Origin: Beta vulgaris subsp. vulgaris
Taxonomy: Eukaryota > Streptophyta > Magnoliopsida > Caryophyllales > Amaranthaceae
Length of the DNA: 64,000 nucleotides
Direction: 5' to 3'
Assembly (NCBI RefSeq): GCF_026745355.1
Contig: NC_079205.1
Span: 62,296,915 to 62,360,914 of the forward strand
Position numbers and translations under genes: made by a program. Shown here piece after piece: positions 8,900 through 19,819 of this stretch. Within the stretch, counting starts at the first letter, position 1; the number at the start of each line of letters is the position of its first letter. The notes beneath the pieces are model-generated. The model searched no databases and had not been told where the DNA came from. It saw only the letters and a program-made list of their open reading frames with translations.

Positions 8900-10340
8900 T
8901 TATATTAAAGAGCACAAGCTAAACAGCTGAACAACCCTAAACCTATACTGCGAGGCAAAGAGCACAGACTTTGTTCATTCCCAATTAGGGTTTCAAGTCA
9001 ATCTCATAAGGAATTTTCTGTAGCTCGCTCTTCTTAATCTAACACATGTAATAAGTACAAGTAGTAAAACTTTATCCTCTGAAATATGTAGGCAGAAAAG
9101 GATTATTAATAAGCCACCAATTGGTACTGAAATTTCAGGGAAAGTCAAGAAAGCTAGATCAGTGATTAAGTGGGAACAACATACACAGATGCCTAAGCCT
9201 TTTCCAACAGTTGTAGTTTGAACTGGAAATCCTTGGCTCAAAAATGGTTCTCAAGTATTAACAAAGTGTTCATGAAATGTTACTATCAGCTATGCCAAAG
9301 AAAAAAGGAAAAACAGGTGAGCATTACCCCAAGGTAGTTACCAGGAGAAACGTACAATAGCACCCGAGCAGCTGAGGTTGAGTTTAAATCACAGAGAATC
9401 TGATGAGTTCATAAAACTTATGTCAGAAGGATATATCATACGATGTATAACATGACCCAAAATGACTAAAACATAAAAGTAAGGACAGACCTCAGCAGTT
9501 TTGCATGGACAACATCTTTGCCTCGATTTTTTCTGCAGCTTCAGCCATCCCCTTGGCGTTTTTTTCTTGTAGCATGGTCGCAAAAGTTATATAACCTGAC
9601 TGACAGTTTTTTTTTTGCACAATTCCCAAAAATAACTCAATTATTTTATCAGCATTATCTCAAAGGGCAAGCCAGTCAGCTCTGCCTTCCTAAAATCCCA
9701 AGCATCTTTAATTTGTGCGTAGGTTTGGCATCTTAATTCATACCAATGTAGTTTGTGAAACAGTCCAAATATCTAGTAGAATGTCTTTGTTAGACAGGAT
9801 ACGTCAAAAAAATTAGGTTGCACGATAATTAGGTAGTCCATAAAGAATACTAACCAAACAATAAAATTGATGTAAACCATGAACCTATCATGAGAACTAA
9901 ATGGGTAAAAACTAATCCAAGAAACAAGAGAAGGAAAGATGGTTGTAACAGCGCAAAAGAGCATATCAGCAACCAAAGAAGAAACAGATCTAGGCAACAT
10001 TCAATCAAGAACAAGGATGAGCATCTCTTTCAAGTTTCAAACTCTTCATGGGAATGCCTACGATTAGACATTAAGAACTAAGACTGTTGGTCCAAGGAAA
10101 GCATCTTCAGGCCAATCAATTGTGAAGGAAAAAATCATCACATATCCACTATATTACATTAACAAAGACCAATCTCAATGGGTCTTGGATATATAAAAAT
10201 GCATAGTATCAAAAAAGTTCGAACAAATATAGTATAATTAGATGATAATTCAATGTCTTCATAAAAAATGAAGGTGCGCCTTCAAAATAGTTTGGACCAG
10301 CAAGTCTAGAATGCTATATCAGGAATACTAGTTACATGCA
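8900..10340. other. Mostly non-coding; one possible exon
   Basis: At 9493-9590 the minus strand has an open frame reading ITFATMLQEKNAKGMAEAAE then KIEAKMLSMQN, with a GTCTGT donor-like site after a TGA. It is protein-like but unidentified. I recognise nothing else in the interval apart from weak ORFs without family resemblance. Confidence 0.3.
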
Positions 10341-11880
10341 TCAGTCTTCTTCAGTTGCCTTTGTTGTCCTCTTCAGAAGTATCAGACAAGATCCTCGGTC
10401 AACTAGCTGCACAAGGCAAGGATCCCGCTAAGAAAATATAAAGTCATCACTAACACAAGATATAATCTACCAGAGTTAGCAATGTGCAAACCATAAGAGA
10501 ATACATATCTCGTACATTGATCACAACGATCTGGATTTGTTGGCTTTAGACGCTTCAATGAGGCAAAGCATGGAGAATATATGAAGGCAGTACCCACCAA
10601 AAGAATATCTTCCTTAGAACGCTCAGCAATCTTCTCAACAGTACCATTAACAAGATGGAATGCAAAGATGGATGATTCCACGTCAATGAAAACAACCGGT
10701 TCCTCAGGATGGATGATTATGATATATGGAGAAATATGTTCTCTCGCAACTTGACGAAAAAATTTCTCAACAACTGGTTGGCATACAGAAGTACCCGATT
10801 TCTTGAATATAAGCTGCGGGATCCAAGGATCAGAATCTGTTGATCTTCCATCGTGTTTCCAAATCCATAGGTTCGGAAACTTACGGTTGGAAAGATAAAG
10901 ACATCCTTGAGAGACATCCAATTGTGATTTAACAAAGCCCCTTTTGATACAAGAAGGCAGGCGTATAGAGTAAAGGCTTACTTCGTCCCTCGAATGGAAT
11001 TGAACTGCCACAACATGTCTCTTGTTCGTCATGAAATATAAGGTGCTATCCAGAAACACAGCACCAGACACATTCCATCTTTCTAAATAGACTTCCTTTT
11101 CAAGGGGGAACTCTGACGCAGACCATTGATGCTTGTTAGAAGAATAAATCTCAACCAATACCATGCTTTTCTCTGTTCTTGTGTCCTTGGAAAAACTAAT
11201 GACCCTGAAATTACATTCAGTAGAAAAAAGACAATCTGAAAAATTAATGATGGCTACTTGCTCAGTGGGTTGATATCTGGAAAGTTGAGAAGGAGACTTA
11301 GGTAGGACAAAAACCTCATTGGTGGCAGGGTTGTATACATGATAAGTATGAGGATCGACGATGCTAAGCATCAAGCCACGGTGCATGTTCCATAACCTGT
11401 ATTTTTTGGCATTTGAGATCCAGCCGCCAAATTTTATAGTTAAGTTACCCAGCAACAATCCACTAGTATTACCGTTATGATAATCTCCATGGGTATTTGA
11501 TGGTCAGTCATATTCTAGGTAGCACTTTCGGTTTGATCATCCTTGGACCACTTTGTAATCTTGTAGTCACCAAGGGATAAATAACCCAAATCGAACTCTC
11601 GCTTTACATCATTCTCATTATCATAACCAAAACCACCAGGAGTACGCAAAATGTGGAATAAAATGCCACAAGGAGGAAGCTCTAATCCCTTCTGGGTCTC
11701 GAAAATGTGCAAGACATGCGAGTGCCATGTCTTGGATACACATTTGCATATATGAAGAGACTTAATAGGCAGTTTCAACATAATCTGAATCCAAATTTCA
11801 TCTGGTAGCTCAGGCAATTTACTACGACTAATAGCCTTACATTTGGACATCCATCTTTCTTCTTTATTCAGACAATCCAT
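10341..11880 (-). CDS. F-box protein with F-box-associated C-terminal domain, interrupted frame
   Basis: The first minus-strand frame (11515-11880) starts MDCLNKEERWMSKCKAISRS and carries an F-box at residues ~20-55 (LPELPDEIWIQIMLKLPIKS, ICKCVSKTWHS). F-box proteins are substrate receptors of SCF ubiquitin ligases. The second frame (10403-11458) holds the associated beta-propeller-like domain: LWNMHRGLML, HVYNPATNEVFVLPKSPSQL. A 64-base intron (10407-10470, GTAGAT...TGTGCAG) and a last exon ending RTTKATEED and TGA at 10341 fit well. Between the two frames (11459-11515) the reading frame changes and stop codons are present, so as written the protein ends after the F-box half. This is either a recent pseudogene or a sequence error. 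Confidence 0.75.
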
Positions 11881-11899
11881 ATGTGAAAACTTATGATTG

Positions 11900-12850
11900 G
11901 CAAAACAGAACTAAACAAGCTTCCACAATTCGCCAAATTAATGTAGATAATTACTCAAGTAATAAATATCTACAAGCAAAGAAACACGCAATTTGCTAAA
12001 CAGATTAAAAGTTGCAAACTTTATTCAATTTTACCCTAAGAAATCAATCTAAAACCTCAGCACCATATAAACAGCTCAACAATCAATGGCGTAATGCGTA
12101 TCCCATGAACCCCCTAAAGTATGGATTTTGTTGAATTCGTATTCAAATAGTTACAGAAAATATTAAAATCTTAGAGCATAACTATGTAATTAGCTTAAAT
12201 AAACCTTGGATTTTATGGAATTGTCCAGGAAATTCTTCAATTTCTTTCTTCGAAAGGTAACTTTGAGTGGATGAATATGAACCCGTAATCTATAATCTAT
12301 AATCTATAATCTGTAAATTGTAATCTGTAATAAATTGTAATATGTGATCTCTAATTTGCAGAGAGAGATGGCAATTTCCTTGTAAACGTGAAAATTCTAC
12401 GGATTGAGGGGAAGCCGAAGACTTGATGTTGGCTATGACTTATAGGTTTCTAAAGTTTAGGGTTTGGGCAGGGATAACGTAGTTTAAGATTTATATAACT
12501 ATTTACTGTTAGTATTTACTGGTTTTTATATGCACGCAATGCGTGCGAAAATACGTAAAAAAATAATTTTTTTAGAAAATGTAAAAAATTAAATTAATTT
12601 TTTATTATATCTAATAAATTACGGATATTTGAATTGTTGATGGTTTTTTTTGGTAATGTCTTTCTTTATTTTTTAAATTAATTAGGTAGTTTCCTTTTAT
12701 TTTTTTTAATTAAAGTGGGTAGTTAGAATAGAGATGTAATGAGGGTAAAATGAGGTTTTTAATATTTTGGTGTCCTACCCCTCTTCCCATATAAAATAGA
12801 GATTTGAAATTGTTCGTATTTTTTCTTTAAATATTTCTTATATTTCCCCC
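11900..12850. other. 5' flank of the F-box gene and AT-rich spacer
   Basis: The DNA upstream of the F-box start has no clear exon. A short tandem of ATAATCTATA-like words lies at 12287-12320. A possible decayed Helitron end is at 12519-12546 (see findings). Nothing else is recognised. Confidence 0.35.
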
Positions 12851-13078
12851 TTTTCACCCAAGTGTGGAATTGTTGTGTCATGCGTGTCTAATATTTGCCT
12901 AGTGATGAGCTATTATTGTGATTGATTTTATGAATGTTGATGATTTGATGTTTAGTAGAAAGAACGAAACAAGTTATTTTATTTGAATCGTGTAGTCAAA
13001 TTAGTATCATCGTACTTTACTTCCTCCATTTTTTTATTATTTGCATCGTTTCCCATTTTCGGCAATTCTCTATTACTT

Positions 13079-13195
13079 GATGAGATTCGAACCCGTGACT
13101 TTTTTATCACGCGGGCTCTTGATACCATATCAAATGACCAACTCAACCAAAAGCTTAAGCTGATGGTTGAGGCCCCAGGAATAGATTTAGGAGTT
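13079..13195 (-). repeat. tRNA-derived SINE-like unit, left copy
   Basis: The ~117-bp unit GATGAGATTCGAACCCGTGA ... AGCTGATGGTTGAGGCCCCA is repeated in direct orientation at 14,618-14,735. On the minus strand it carries CGGGTTCGAATCTC, a good RNA polymerase III B box. It forms the left edge of the ~1.67-kb insertion in copy A. Confidence 0.6.
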
Positions 13196-13199
13196 CGTA

Positions 13200-13221
13200 T
13201 TGTGTCGGACTCGTCCGACAC
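13200..13221. repeat. Perfect short inverted repeat
   Basis: TGTGTCGGA and TCCGACACA flank a CTCG spacer. A related GTCGGACGAC follows at 13,231. It sits at the left edge of the minisatellite block. Confidence 0.7.
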
Positions 13222-13239
13222 AATATTCTCGTCGGACGA

Positions 13240-13605
13240 CTTCAGTTAGACTTACTTGCATTTCAGGTAGACTTACTTGCGTTTCAGGTAGACTTACTTG
13301 CGTTTCAGTTGGTCTTTATTTTTTTCAGGTAATCTTCATTGTTTTCCAGGTAGTCTTCATTTTTTTTCAGGTAGTCTTCATTCTTTTTCAGTTGGTTCTT
13401 GTGCTTTAGTTAGACTTACTTGGGTTTCAGTTGGTCTTTATTTTTCTTCATGTGGTCTTCATTTTTTTTTTCAGGTAGTTTTCATTTTTTTTCAGTTAGT
13501 CTTCTTTTTTGTCAGTTAGTCTTACTTTTTTTCAGTTAGTCTTAAGTTTTTTCCAGTTAGTCTTAAGTTTTTTTCAGTTAGTCTTACTTTTTTTTCAGTT
13601 AGTCT
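13240..13605. repeat. Degenerate minisatellite, left arm of a fold-back
   Basis: About 17 units of ~19-25 bp built on TTTCAG-GTAGTCTTCATT or TTTCAGTTAGTCTTAC, drifting gradually along the array. The complementary unit makes up the adjacent array at 13,606-13,885. Confidence 0.85.
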
Positions 13606-13885
13606 AAATGAAAGTAACTTAGGTCTAAATGAAAGTAACTTAGGTCTAACTGAAAGTAACTTAGGTCTAACTGAAAGTAACTTAGGTCTAAATGAAAGTA
13701 AGTTACCTCTAAATGAAAGTAACTTAGGTCTAAATGAAAGTAATTTAGGTCTAACTGAAAGTAATTTAGGTCTAACGGAAAGTAACTTAGGTCTAACTGA
13801 AAGTAATTAAGTTACCTATAAATGAAAGTAATTTACCTCTAAATGAAGGTAAGTTACCTCTAAATGAAAGTAGCTTACCTCTAAA
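13606..13885. repeat. Minisatellite, right arm of the fold-back
   Basis: About 13 units of ~21 bp based on AGTAACTTAGGTCTAACTGA. This is close to the reverse complement of the left array's unit (AGTAAGACTAACTGAAA). The strands could pair over several hundred bases, as in Foldback-type transposons, whose inverted repeats are themselves made of short tandem repeats. Confidence 0.8.
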
Positions 13886-14617
13886 TATTTCTGAAAAAGG
13901 CTTAATAATATATTCTTTGCTTTGATGGCTCGAGGTCCTGAAGGTATTAGATATTTTCTGCCCCTCATCTTTTAAGGTTCACCATTCCTGTAATTATGCT
14001 TTCATGTGTCTCTGTGTCTATTGTTGTGCTGTGGTATTGATTATTCATGCGACGCAATATTTGAAACCACACCAATCGTAGTTGATCTCGGCACACCAAT
14101 CATAGTTGTCTAAATGAAAGAACAGATAGAAGCACAACCATCAAAGAAAGGAAGGGGATGAAAACAATAACTTGAAGCTTAGAAACTAGGGCTACTTGTA
14201 GTTGATCTCGGCACTTTCTGCATTAAAGCATGAGTAACTGGTCTTCGTGTAGTTGTAGCTTAGAAACAAGAACCAACTTTTTGCTTTAAAGCATGAGTAA
14301 CTGATCTCGGCACTTTCTGCATTACTTGTAGTTGTATCTTAGAAACAATAAATTTTTTCATTGCTTTACAGATAAACGGCTCGTCTTCGTGTAGTTGGAG
14401 AATTGTGGAGAGAGGAGGAGGAGGAATGAATTTTAGTATTTGGGCTCAGCCCGTCCGACCAAACACATCGAGTCAGACAATCTGACCCAATACTTTCACT
14501 AGATTTATAGTCTATCACGCCCCCTCACGCAAGAGCCCTTTGGGCTTGAAGTGTGGATGCAGCACAGTTCTCCCTCATACCTGGCGCTAAATATTCCACT
14601 GAGAAAGGAGGGGTGGA

Positions 14618-14735
14618 TGAGATTCGAACCCGTGACCTTTTTGTCACGCTGGCTCTGGTACCATGTCAAAGGACCAACTCAACCAAAAGCTTAAGCTGAT
14701 GGTTGAAGCCCCAGGAATAAATTTATACTCTATCA
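14618..14735 (-). repeat. tRNA-derived SINE-like unit, right copy
   Basis: Direct repeat of 13,079-13,195 at roughly 88 percent identity. It keeps the TTCGAACCC B-box complement and the phrase CCAACTCAACCAAAAGCTTA. It forms the right end of the insertion in copy A. Confidence 0.6.
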
Positions 14736-14984
14736 GCATCATATCTATTTTTGACGATACATTTTGTCTTTCTCTCTCCTATCACACGGAGTACCTTTTT
14801 TATCTCTTTCCCCAGTCCCCACCATAGTCCTTGTACAAGAGGAAATGATGCAAGTAATAAAAAATGGAGAAACCATCTATTTCTTGATTACCATTAAAAG
14901 CCATAAGAATGTACTTAGATGGATGAATCATGAATGTGTCTATTTGGAGTCTCGTGTTTGATAGCGATATTCCCCATATTTTCC

Positions 14985-15035
14985 AACAGTAGAATAGATC
15001 ATCCTGTCAAAAAAAAAAAAAACAGTAGAATAGAT
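14985..15035 (+). mobile_element. Ultra-short LINE insertion (tail only)
   Basis: The 15-bp word AACAGTAGAATAGAT occurs at 14985-14999 and 15021-15035. Between them is only CATCCTGTC and about 12 A. The CCTGTC-poly(A) end resembles the 3' end of the LINE at 602-2104 (CCCGTC-poly(A)). Copy B of the surrounding repeat has a single diverged version of the target word and no A tract insertion at this point, so it acts as an empty site. Confidence 0.8.
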
Positions 15036-15349
15036 AATATTAATTAATAACACTAATTACTGAGATGACAAATCAATTTATTGATTATTTGAGTTAACTA
15101 CAAACATTTGTCTAGATTTATCTAAAACTATTAGGATTATTAAATTTATTGTAAATACTTCATTCAAAAATAGATTAAATGGTTTTCCCCTCTTTTATTT
15201 GAGAGCTTTTAGAAAGAAATATTTCGTTTATTTCATAACGTATGAAGTATTAGAGTTAGTGTTTTTCAAAATTTTATTTATCCTCTACGTTACCCTTGAA
15301 GTAAAATGCATACATACATCAAAAATTTAAAAGTAATGAAGTTGGACAT

Positions 15350-16690
15350 AGACCACATGAAAGGTCAAATATGAAACCTAAATTTCTTTTGTTTCGGAGT
15401 ACTTGCAACACTCCTGAAATATCATACAGTGCAAGACAATATTATTCAAAATTGAGTGAAGATAAATCATATGTCAAGAAAATGTCCTTGATTGAGATTT
15501 GAGCATCTCAATTCAATATGTTGTCACTATGTTGATGGTTATTGCACCAACGATAACTTAGCAATAAGAACATGGACCATATTATCAGCAATAGGGTGCA
15601 TCATTCGTGCATTTGTTCCGAGACTAGGCCTTCTCCTGTATCCTGATCGAGTAGTCAAGTCAGCAAGTGAAATAAATTCGAGCACAGAACCAAAGCTCCT
15701 CCTGTGAGGGAACTCGCATTAGCCACAACAAAAATGTCAAGTGACTAGATTTCTTGCTTCAATAAATGTGAAGATTACGGAGTCAATAGGAACTAATGAA
15801 ACATGATAAATGAACATAAGCCGAAATAAAGATTGGGAGACTTCAGATCGTTGGACGATTACCTGAATTGAAGCTCAGTAATATAGCCTACCAGGGCTAC
15901 CACTTATTTGAGAAGTATCACGTATTTACTACTATGCAGCCTTAGCCCTAAGGCTGCAAATACAAGGAGATAGATTCAGCAACGTTCATTTACTTTTTCG
16001 AAGCCAAATACACACTTTATTAGGCAACACATATCAATCAACTTACAACATGTCAATGCAATGCCCATTAAAAACTTTCAAAATTTTAGAGTAAGCACTA
16101 AGCAGTAGAGAATATGTCAGATCTACAGTTACAATCGATCAGAAAACTACCTTATTCCTGACAAAGTTTTATGAAACTATGTATGTAGGTATTGGTGCAG
16201 AATCCTCTCCTCAAGGAATAATGATGCTTGTTTATAGGCAACAAAATTCAAGCATCAATAATCAAAAAATTATACATTCACATAGACTGTAGTCTGTAAG
16301 TAAAACTACTCCCGTAGTCAGATTAATAGAAAAGGCAACAAAAAATCAAACCAAATTCAACTTATAACTGTAAAACATAATCATCACAATTCAAAAAGAT
16401 GATTCATAAAATTGCTTTCCTGTGCTCATCTTACAATCCACCTGACCACCTCCAAAACTATTCGCTCATTCTAAAGGATGTAAGTTACTCCATGCATAAT
16501 CTTTTCACATTGTACAAAAATGAGCTCCCTTTATGTGCTTACCTGCGATCAGGCATACCCCTGATGTAATTGTATCACTAACTATCAGAATGAAAAGTGT
16601 CGACTTGCACTCCAGGATCTTAATTGAAAGTTGCTTACATCAGTTTCTCCAGGTGAACTTTGTATAGATAGATCATTTTTTGCGCAAACA
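15350..16690. other. Intergenic stretch, nothing recognised
   Basis: Weak open frames only (for example 15492-15707). I see no conserved domain, repeat terminus or RNA gene. Confidence 0.35.
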
Positions 16691-16705
16691 CCAAGTAAAT
16701 CAGAC

Positions 16706-16900
16706 TTTTTTTTTTTTTTTGGTAAACAACCAAGGTATCCACCGCCGATAGCAGTGACTAATCCCCTCGCCCCGGGTGCTCCACTTAAGGATAAAGGGCT
16801 GGCCAAGAATCTATTTCCATTCCCAAAGGTTGAGGATCGAACCCCCGACCAATTGGTTAAGGGACAAAGTGAGCAACCACTATGCCAAGACCACTTGGTT
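16706..16900 (-). mobile_element. tRNA-derived SINE with poly(A) and 13-bp duplication
   Basis: Read on the minus strand, the element begins AACCAAGTGGTCTTGGCATA. It has an A box (TGGCATAGTGGTT) and a B box (GGGGTTCGATCC) about 35 bases later, and ends GTTTACC followed by a ~15-base A run. The target-site duplication AAGTAAATCAGAC is at 16693-16705 and 16901-16913. At ~195 bp with intact pol III boxes it is a classic plant SINE. ORFs across it are not genes. Confidence 0.92.
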
Positions 16901-17251
16901 AAGTAAATCAGACATTACAATGGTGTATCAGATGTTCCAGCATGAAGCTAGGCACCTCCAACTCGCAGCTCCAAGCCAACAATACAATTTGCTGAATTCC
17001 TATTGACCGTAGAAGAATATCAAGACCACACCAGAATGATCTAGAATAAGACGAGCAAGATAAAATTCATAGCAAAGAGCATCAGATAATGTCAATGTCT
17101 GAGAGATGGAAACAGACTAAACAGCTCACACAATTAATTCCCGGGTACTTGTACATCATCAAATATTTTATACTTCTTAATACACAATCGAAGGTTATTT
17201 TTGAGGAGCATGTTATGCATTGGGTATAGGCAAGGGGTAATATAGGAAGTA

Positions 17252-17568
17252 CTCCCTCCGTTTCCTAAAGATCTTCCCTCTTTCCGTTTAAGGGTGTTTC
17301 CAAAAGATCTTCCCTCTTTTGCTTTATTCCTAATTTGACAAAACAAATTTCCCTATTTACTCTCTCATGTCACTATCATATGGTCCACCATTACTTATTA
17401 ATTCAATTTTACTCCCTTTCTCTCTCCTACTTTAACCCCTTTTTATTTGTTAATTTATCTTAACCCCTTTCTCTCTCCTACTTTACTCACACCATGCCCC
17501 ACGTAACTTCATTTCCCTTGGTATCTGTAGGAACAGTAAGTGGGAAGATCTTTAGGAAACGGAGGGAG
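17252..17568. mobile_element. Stowaway MITE
   Basis: The terminal inverted repeat CTCCCTCCGTTTCCTAAAGA begins at 17252 and its complement ends at 17568, each bordered by TA. The left side shows an internal second copy of the AAAGATCTTCCCTCTTT motif. The element is 317 bp and non-coding. Confidence 0.93.
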
Positions 17569-17929
17569 TACATGATAATTAGGCTAGCTTGGAGTGAAAG
17601 AAAGTGCATTAGCTCTATAAATACAAGAGATTAGTGAAAGGGAGAGGTATGCTGAATATTGTTAACAATTGAGTGATCAGTTTGGTAAATGGGACTTGGG
17701 AGAGTGCAAGCCTCTCGAAAGCTTGTAGTTATCATTTTATTTTACTGTTTTCCGGAAACTATCAATAAAAGTTCATCTTATTCCCATAACCAGTTTCTTG
17801 AAATCAGTATAGCACCTTAGAGATTTAAAAGAAAGACCTACTTCGTTATTAATTAACTATCACCTTTTACAAAAACTTCCGAATCATAAATAAGGAGCAA
17901 CACCTTAAGCATTAAACAATTTTTAATGT

Positions 17930-17960
17930 ACTAGCTGTTGTACCGTGCGCTACCCGCACG
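17930..17960 (-). mobile_element. Helitron-like 3' terminus
   Basis: On the minus strand a 6-bp-stem hairpin (CGTGCGGGTAGCGCACG, 17944-17960) is followed by 10 bases and then CTAG with T next to it. That is the Helitron 3' end architecture: hairpin, 10-12 nt, CTRR, insertion before T. The body would extend to higher coordinates. I could not find the matching 5' TC end. Confidence 0.55.
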
Positions 17961-18597
17961 CTACCCCAAAATATCGTAATGGCAAGTGTTTAATTGTTTT
18001 CCCAAACTCAAACACAAAAAAAACATAGCTCTCCCAAATGGTTAAATACGAAAACATAAATTTTGAGTAATACAAGCCAAAGCTCGCTCTAAATATTATC
18101 GCCTTTTTTGTAACGTAGTTCTACCTTTTTCATAATTGTATGTATCTTCCTTATCCACAACTATTTGTAGTTGGAAATCTGAACGCCGACTGTTGAGCAA
18201 TTTAAGATTTAAGTTAATATTAATAAATCTACGATAAAAAGAAAAAAGTATTATTTTCTCTTTCCCTTTCTCTCTTACTCAAAAAAGATTGGAAATGTAA
18301 ATAGAATAAAGTGAAGAAAAAGAAATTAATCTTACCCACAATAGTACCAACTAAAGGGAATTTGGCCAAGATCTTTGAATGATTCCTGAACAACAATCGT
18401 CCTTGGCCGACGAAATTCGAAGAATCCACAAACTAAAAATACGTCATGAAATATATCACCTTCATTCTATAATATTGGAACTTATGAATATGGCGCACAA
18501 ATCATTGGAAGACCGTGAACTATATCCATATAATTATAATAGAACAAGGCTTTCTTTAAATAAACCTCACCCAAAAAAAGAATAGCACACATAAAAA

Positions 18598-19077
18598 CAT
18601 GCACTTTTCTTGACTACCTCATTGGGTTTAACCGGTCATTTACATCAAAAAAAACATTGTCTCTATGACTTTATTATATACATAAAAAGAAAATGCATAT
18701 TAATAGAGGGATTAGAGGAAAGAAACGAAGATAAAAGGATTCATTTTACATGATGTTTGAATGTTTAAACTACCCTTGGCTCATTGTTAATACTCAAGGT
18801 ATAAGTTGTATTTTTTTATTTTTTTATTTTTTATTTTTTTTTTTGACATCAAGGAAACGTACATAATAAACAAAGTAAAACAACCTAAGGGAGACTACCC
18901 CTACTACGTCGGCAGTATGTAGCTAGATCATGAGCCTGACGAACTTGAGATCGGTTTACCTTCAGGAGACAACACCAATTAAAACCCTCCGTTAACCTGT
19001 GAATGTCCGTCAACAAAAGTGCTGACCCAGTGACAGTCACCGAGTGCTCGGCAAAGCATGCACTTTTCTTGACTACC
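18598..19077 (-). mobile_element. Probable retroelement fragment between 21-bp direct repeats
   Basis: The word CATGCACTTTTCTTGACTA plus two further bases is present at 18598-18618 and 19057-19077. Inside, a T-rich tract (18812-18844) followed by GACATCAAGGAAACG looks like a reversed poly(A) tail and LINE 3' end. About 190 bp of unrelated DNA lie between the T tract and the left repeat, which is not the usual layout. It could be 3' transduction or a second insertion. Confidence 0.5.
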
Positions 19078-19728
19078 AGCCAGAGACTCCAAAAGAATCC
19101 AATTTAACCTGGCAATGCAACAAAAATATCAGTAGGTAGAATGAACAGACGTAAACTCATCTAAATCAGACAGTAATAGCAAGTATATCTTGCACAAGTA
19201 ATAATGTAAATGTATTTTTAAAAGATGCATTTTTCTAATGCAATATGAAGAACAGGTAAGTGATTCAATTTTAGGAACACACCCTCAATAATAATCCTGG
19301 ATCAGAGTTGTTCTCACTTCATAAATGGGCATGGATAGATCTAATACTCTAATTCATTCACTCTAAGGAATGAAGTAGTAGGCAGATATTTGCAAAACCT
19401 CGTTGCAGCTGAGGTGTGAACAACTATGATCAAGCAGAAAAGATGTGACAAAAGAGTACTTCAGAGTTCATGATGCTTTTCTATATCTTAACGAAAGGTG
19501 ATTGACCAAAGTTGTCCTCATCAAGATTCTGAAGGCTAATTAAAGTCCAGTGTCCAAAGTACATCACATATTTCAATTTCTAACAACTCAAAGGGTGAGT
19601 TAACGAATACAAAACATTGGTTCCAGGAAGACTTAACATGGCTAGTATTATTCATTCACATCAGCAGTTTATTGTTTTTGGTTACGAACAAGAATCAATA
19701 GTCTCCCGAATCTGAGATGACAAATCTT

Positions 19729-19818
19729 AATGATAATTAACTGATTCTGCCTATCCAAAAGGATGTCCACCAATTTCATGCATTTGATAATTGACTGATT
19801 CTGCCTATCCAAAAGGTT
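19729..19818. repeat. Short direct repeat, 57-bp period
   Basis: The ~30-base word TGACTGATTCTGCCTATCCA-AAAGG occurs at about 19732-19761 and 19789-19818 with one change. Confidence 0.8.
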
Positions 19819-19819
19819 T

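Larger units (their letters stand above)
12850..15350. repeat. Dispersed repeat, copy A, interrupted by an insertion
   Basis: Positions 12,850-13,078 and 14,746-15,350 align with the reverse complement of 47,555-48,290 (copy B). Shared stretches include GTGATGAGCTATTATT, CATTTTCGGCAATT, AAAAGCCATAAGAATGT, TTGGAGTCTCGTGTTTGATA and CCTTGAAGTAAAATGCATAC. Copy B is continuous, so the ~1.67 kb between the two parts here is an insertion. The type of repeat is unknown; I see no coding capacity. Confidence 0.75.

Noticed and set aside
9493..9590. XDH exon between the INTS3 fragment and the F-box gene
   Set aside because: The reading AKGMAEAAEKIEAKML does not correspond to any xanthine dehydrogenase segment I know. 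It is kept only as an unidentified exon-like frame.
13240..13885. Regularly spaced repeats resembling a CRISPR array
   Set aside because: There are no unique spacers. Units abut directly and drift, and the two halves are inverted copies in a plant sequence. It is a minisatellite.
13079..14735. The two ~117-bp direct repeats as LTRs of a small LTR retrotransposon (TRIM)
   Set aside because: They lack TG...CA ends and there is no primer-binding site or polypurine tract next to them. A tRNA-like B box inside each unit fits a SINE better.
16820..16880. tRNA gene suggested by A and B boxes
   Set aside because: It is the head of a SINE with a tail and a 13-bp target duplication. No cloverleaf with a matching acceptor stem could be drawn. 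The same applies to the B boxes at 60.5 and 14.6 kb.
16585..16906. ORFs on both strands (73 and 91 codons)
   Set aside because: Both lie across the SINE at 16706-16900 and use its poly(T) run as codons. No protein family is suggested.
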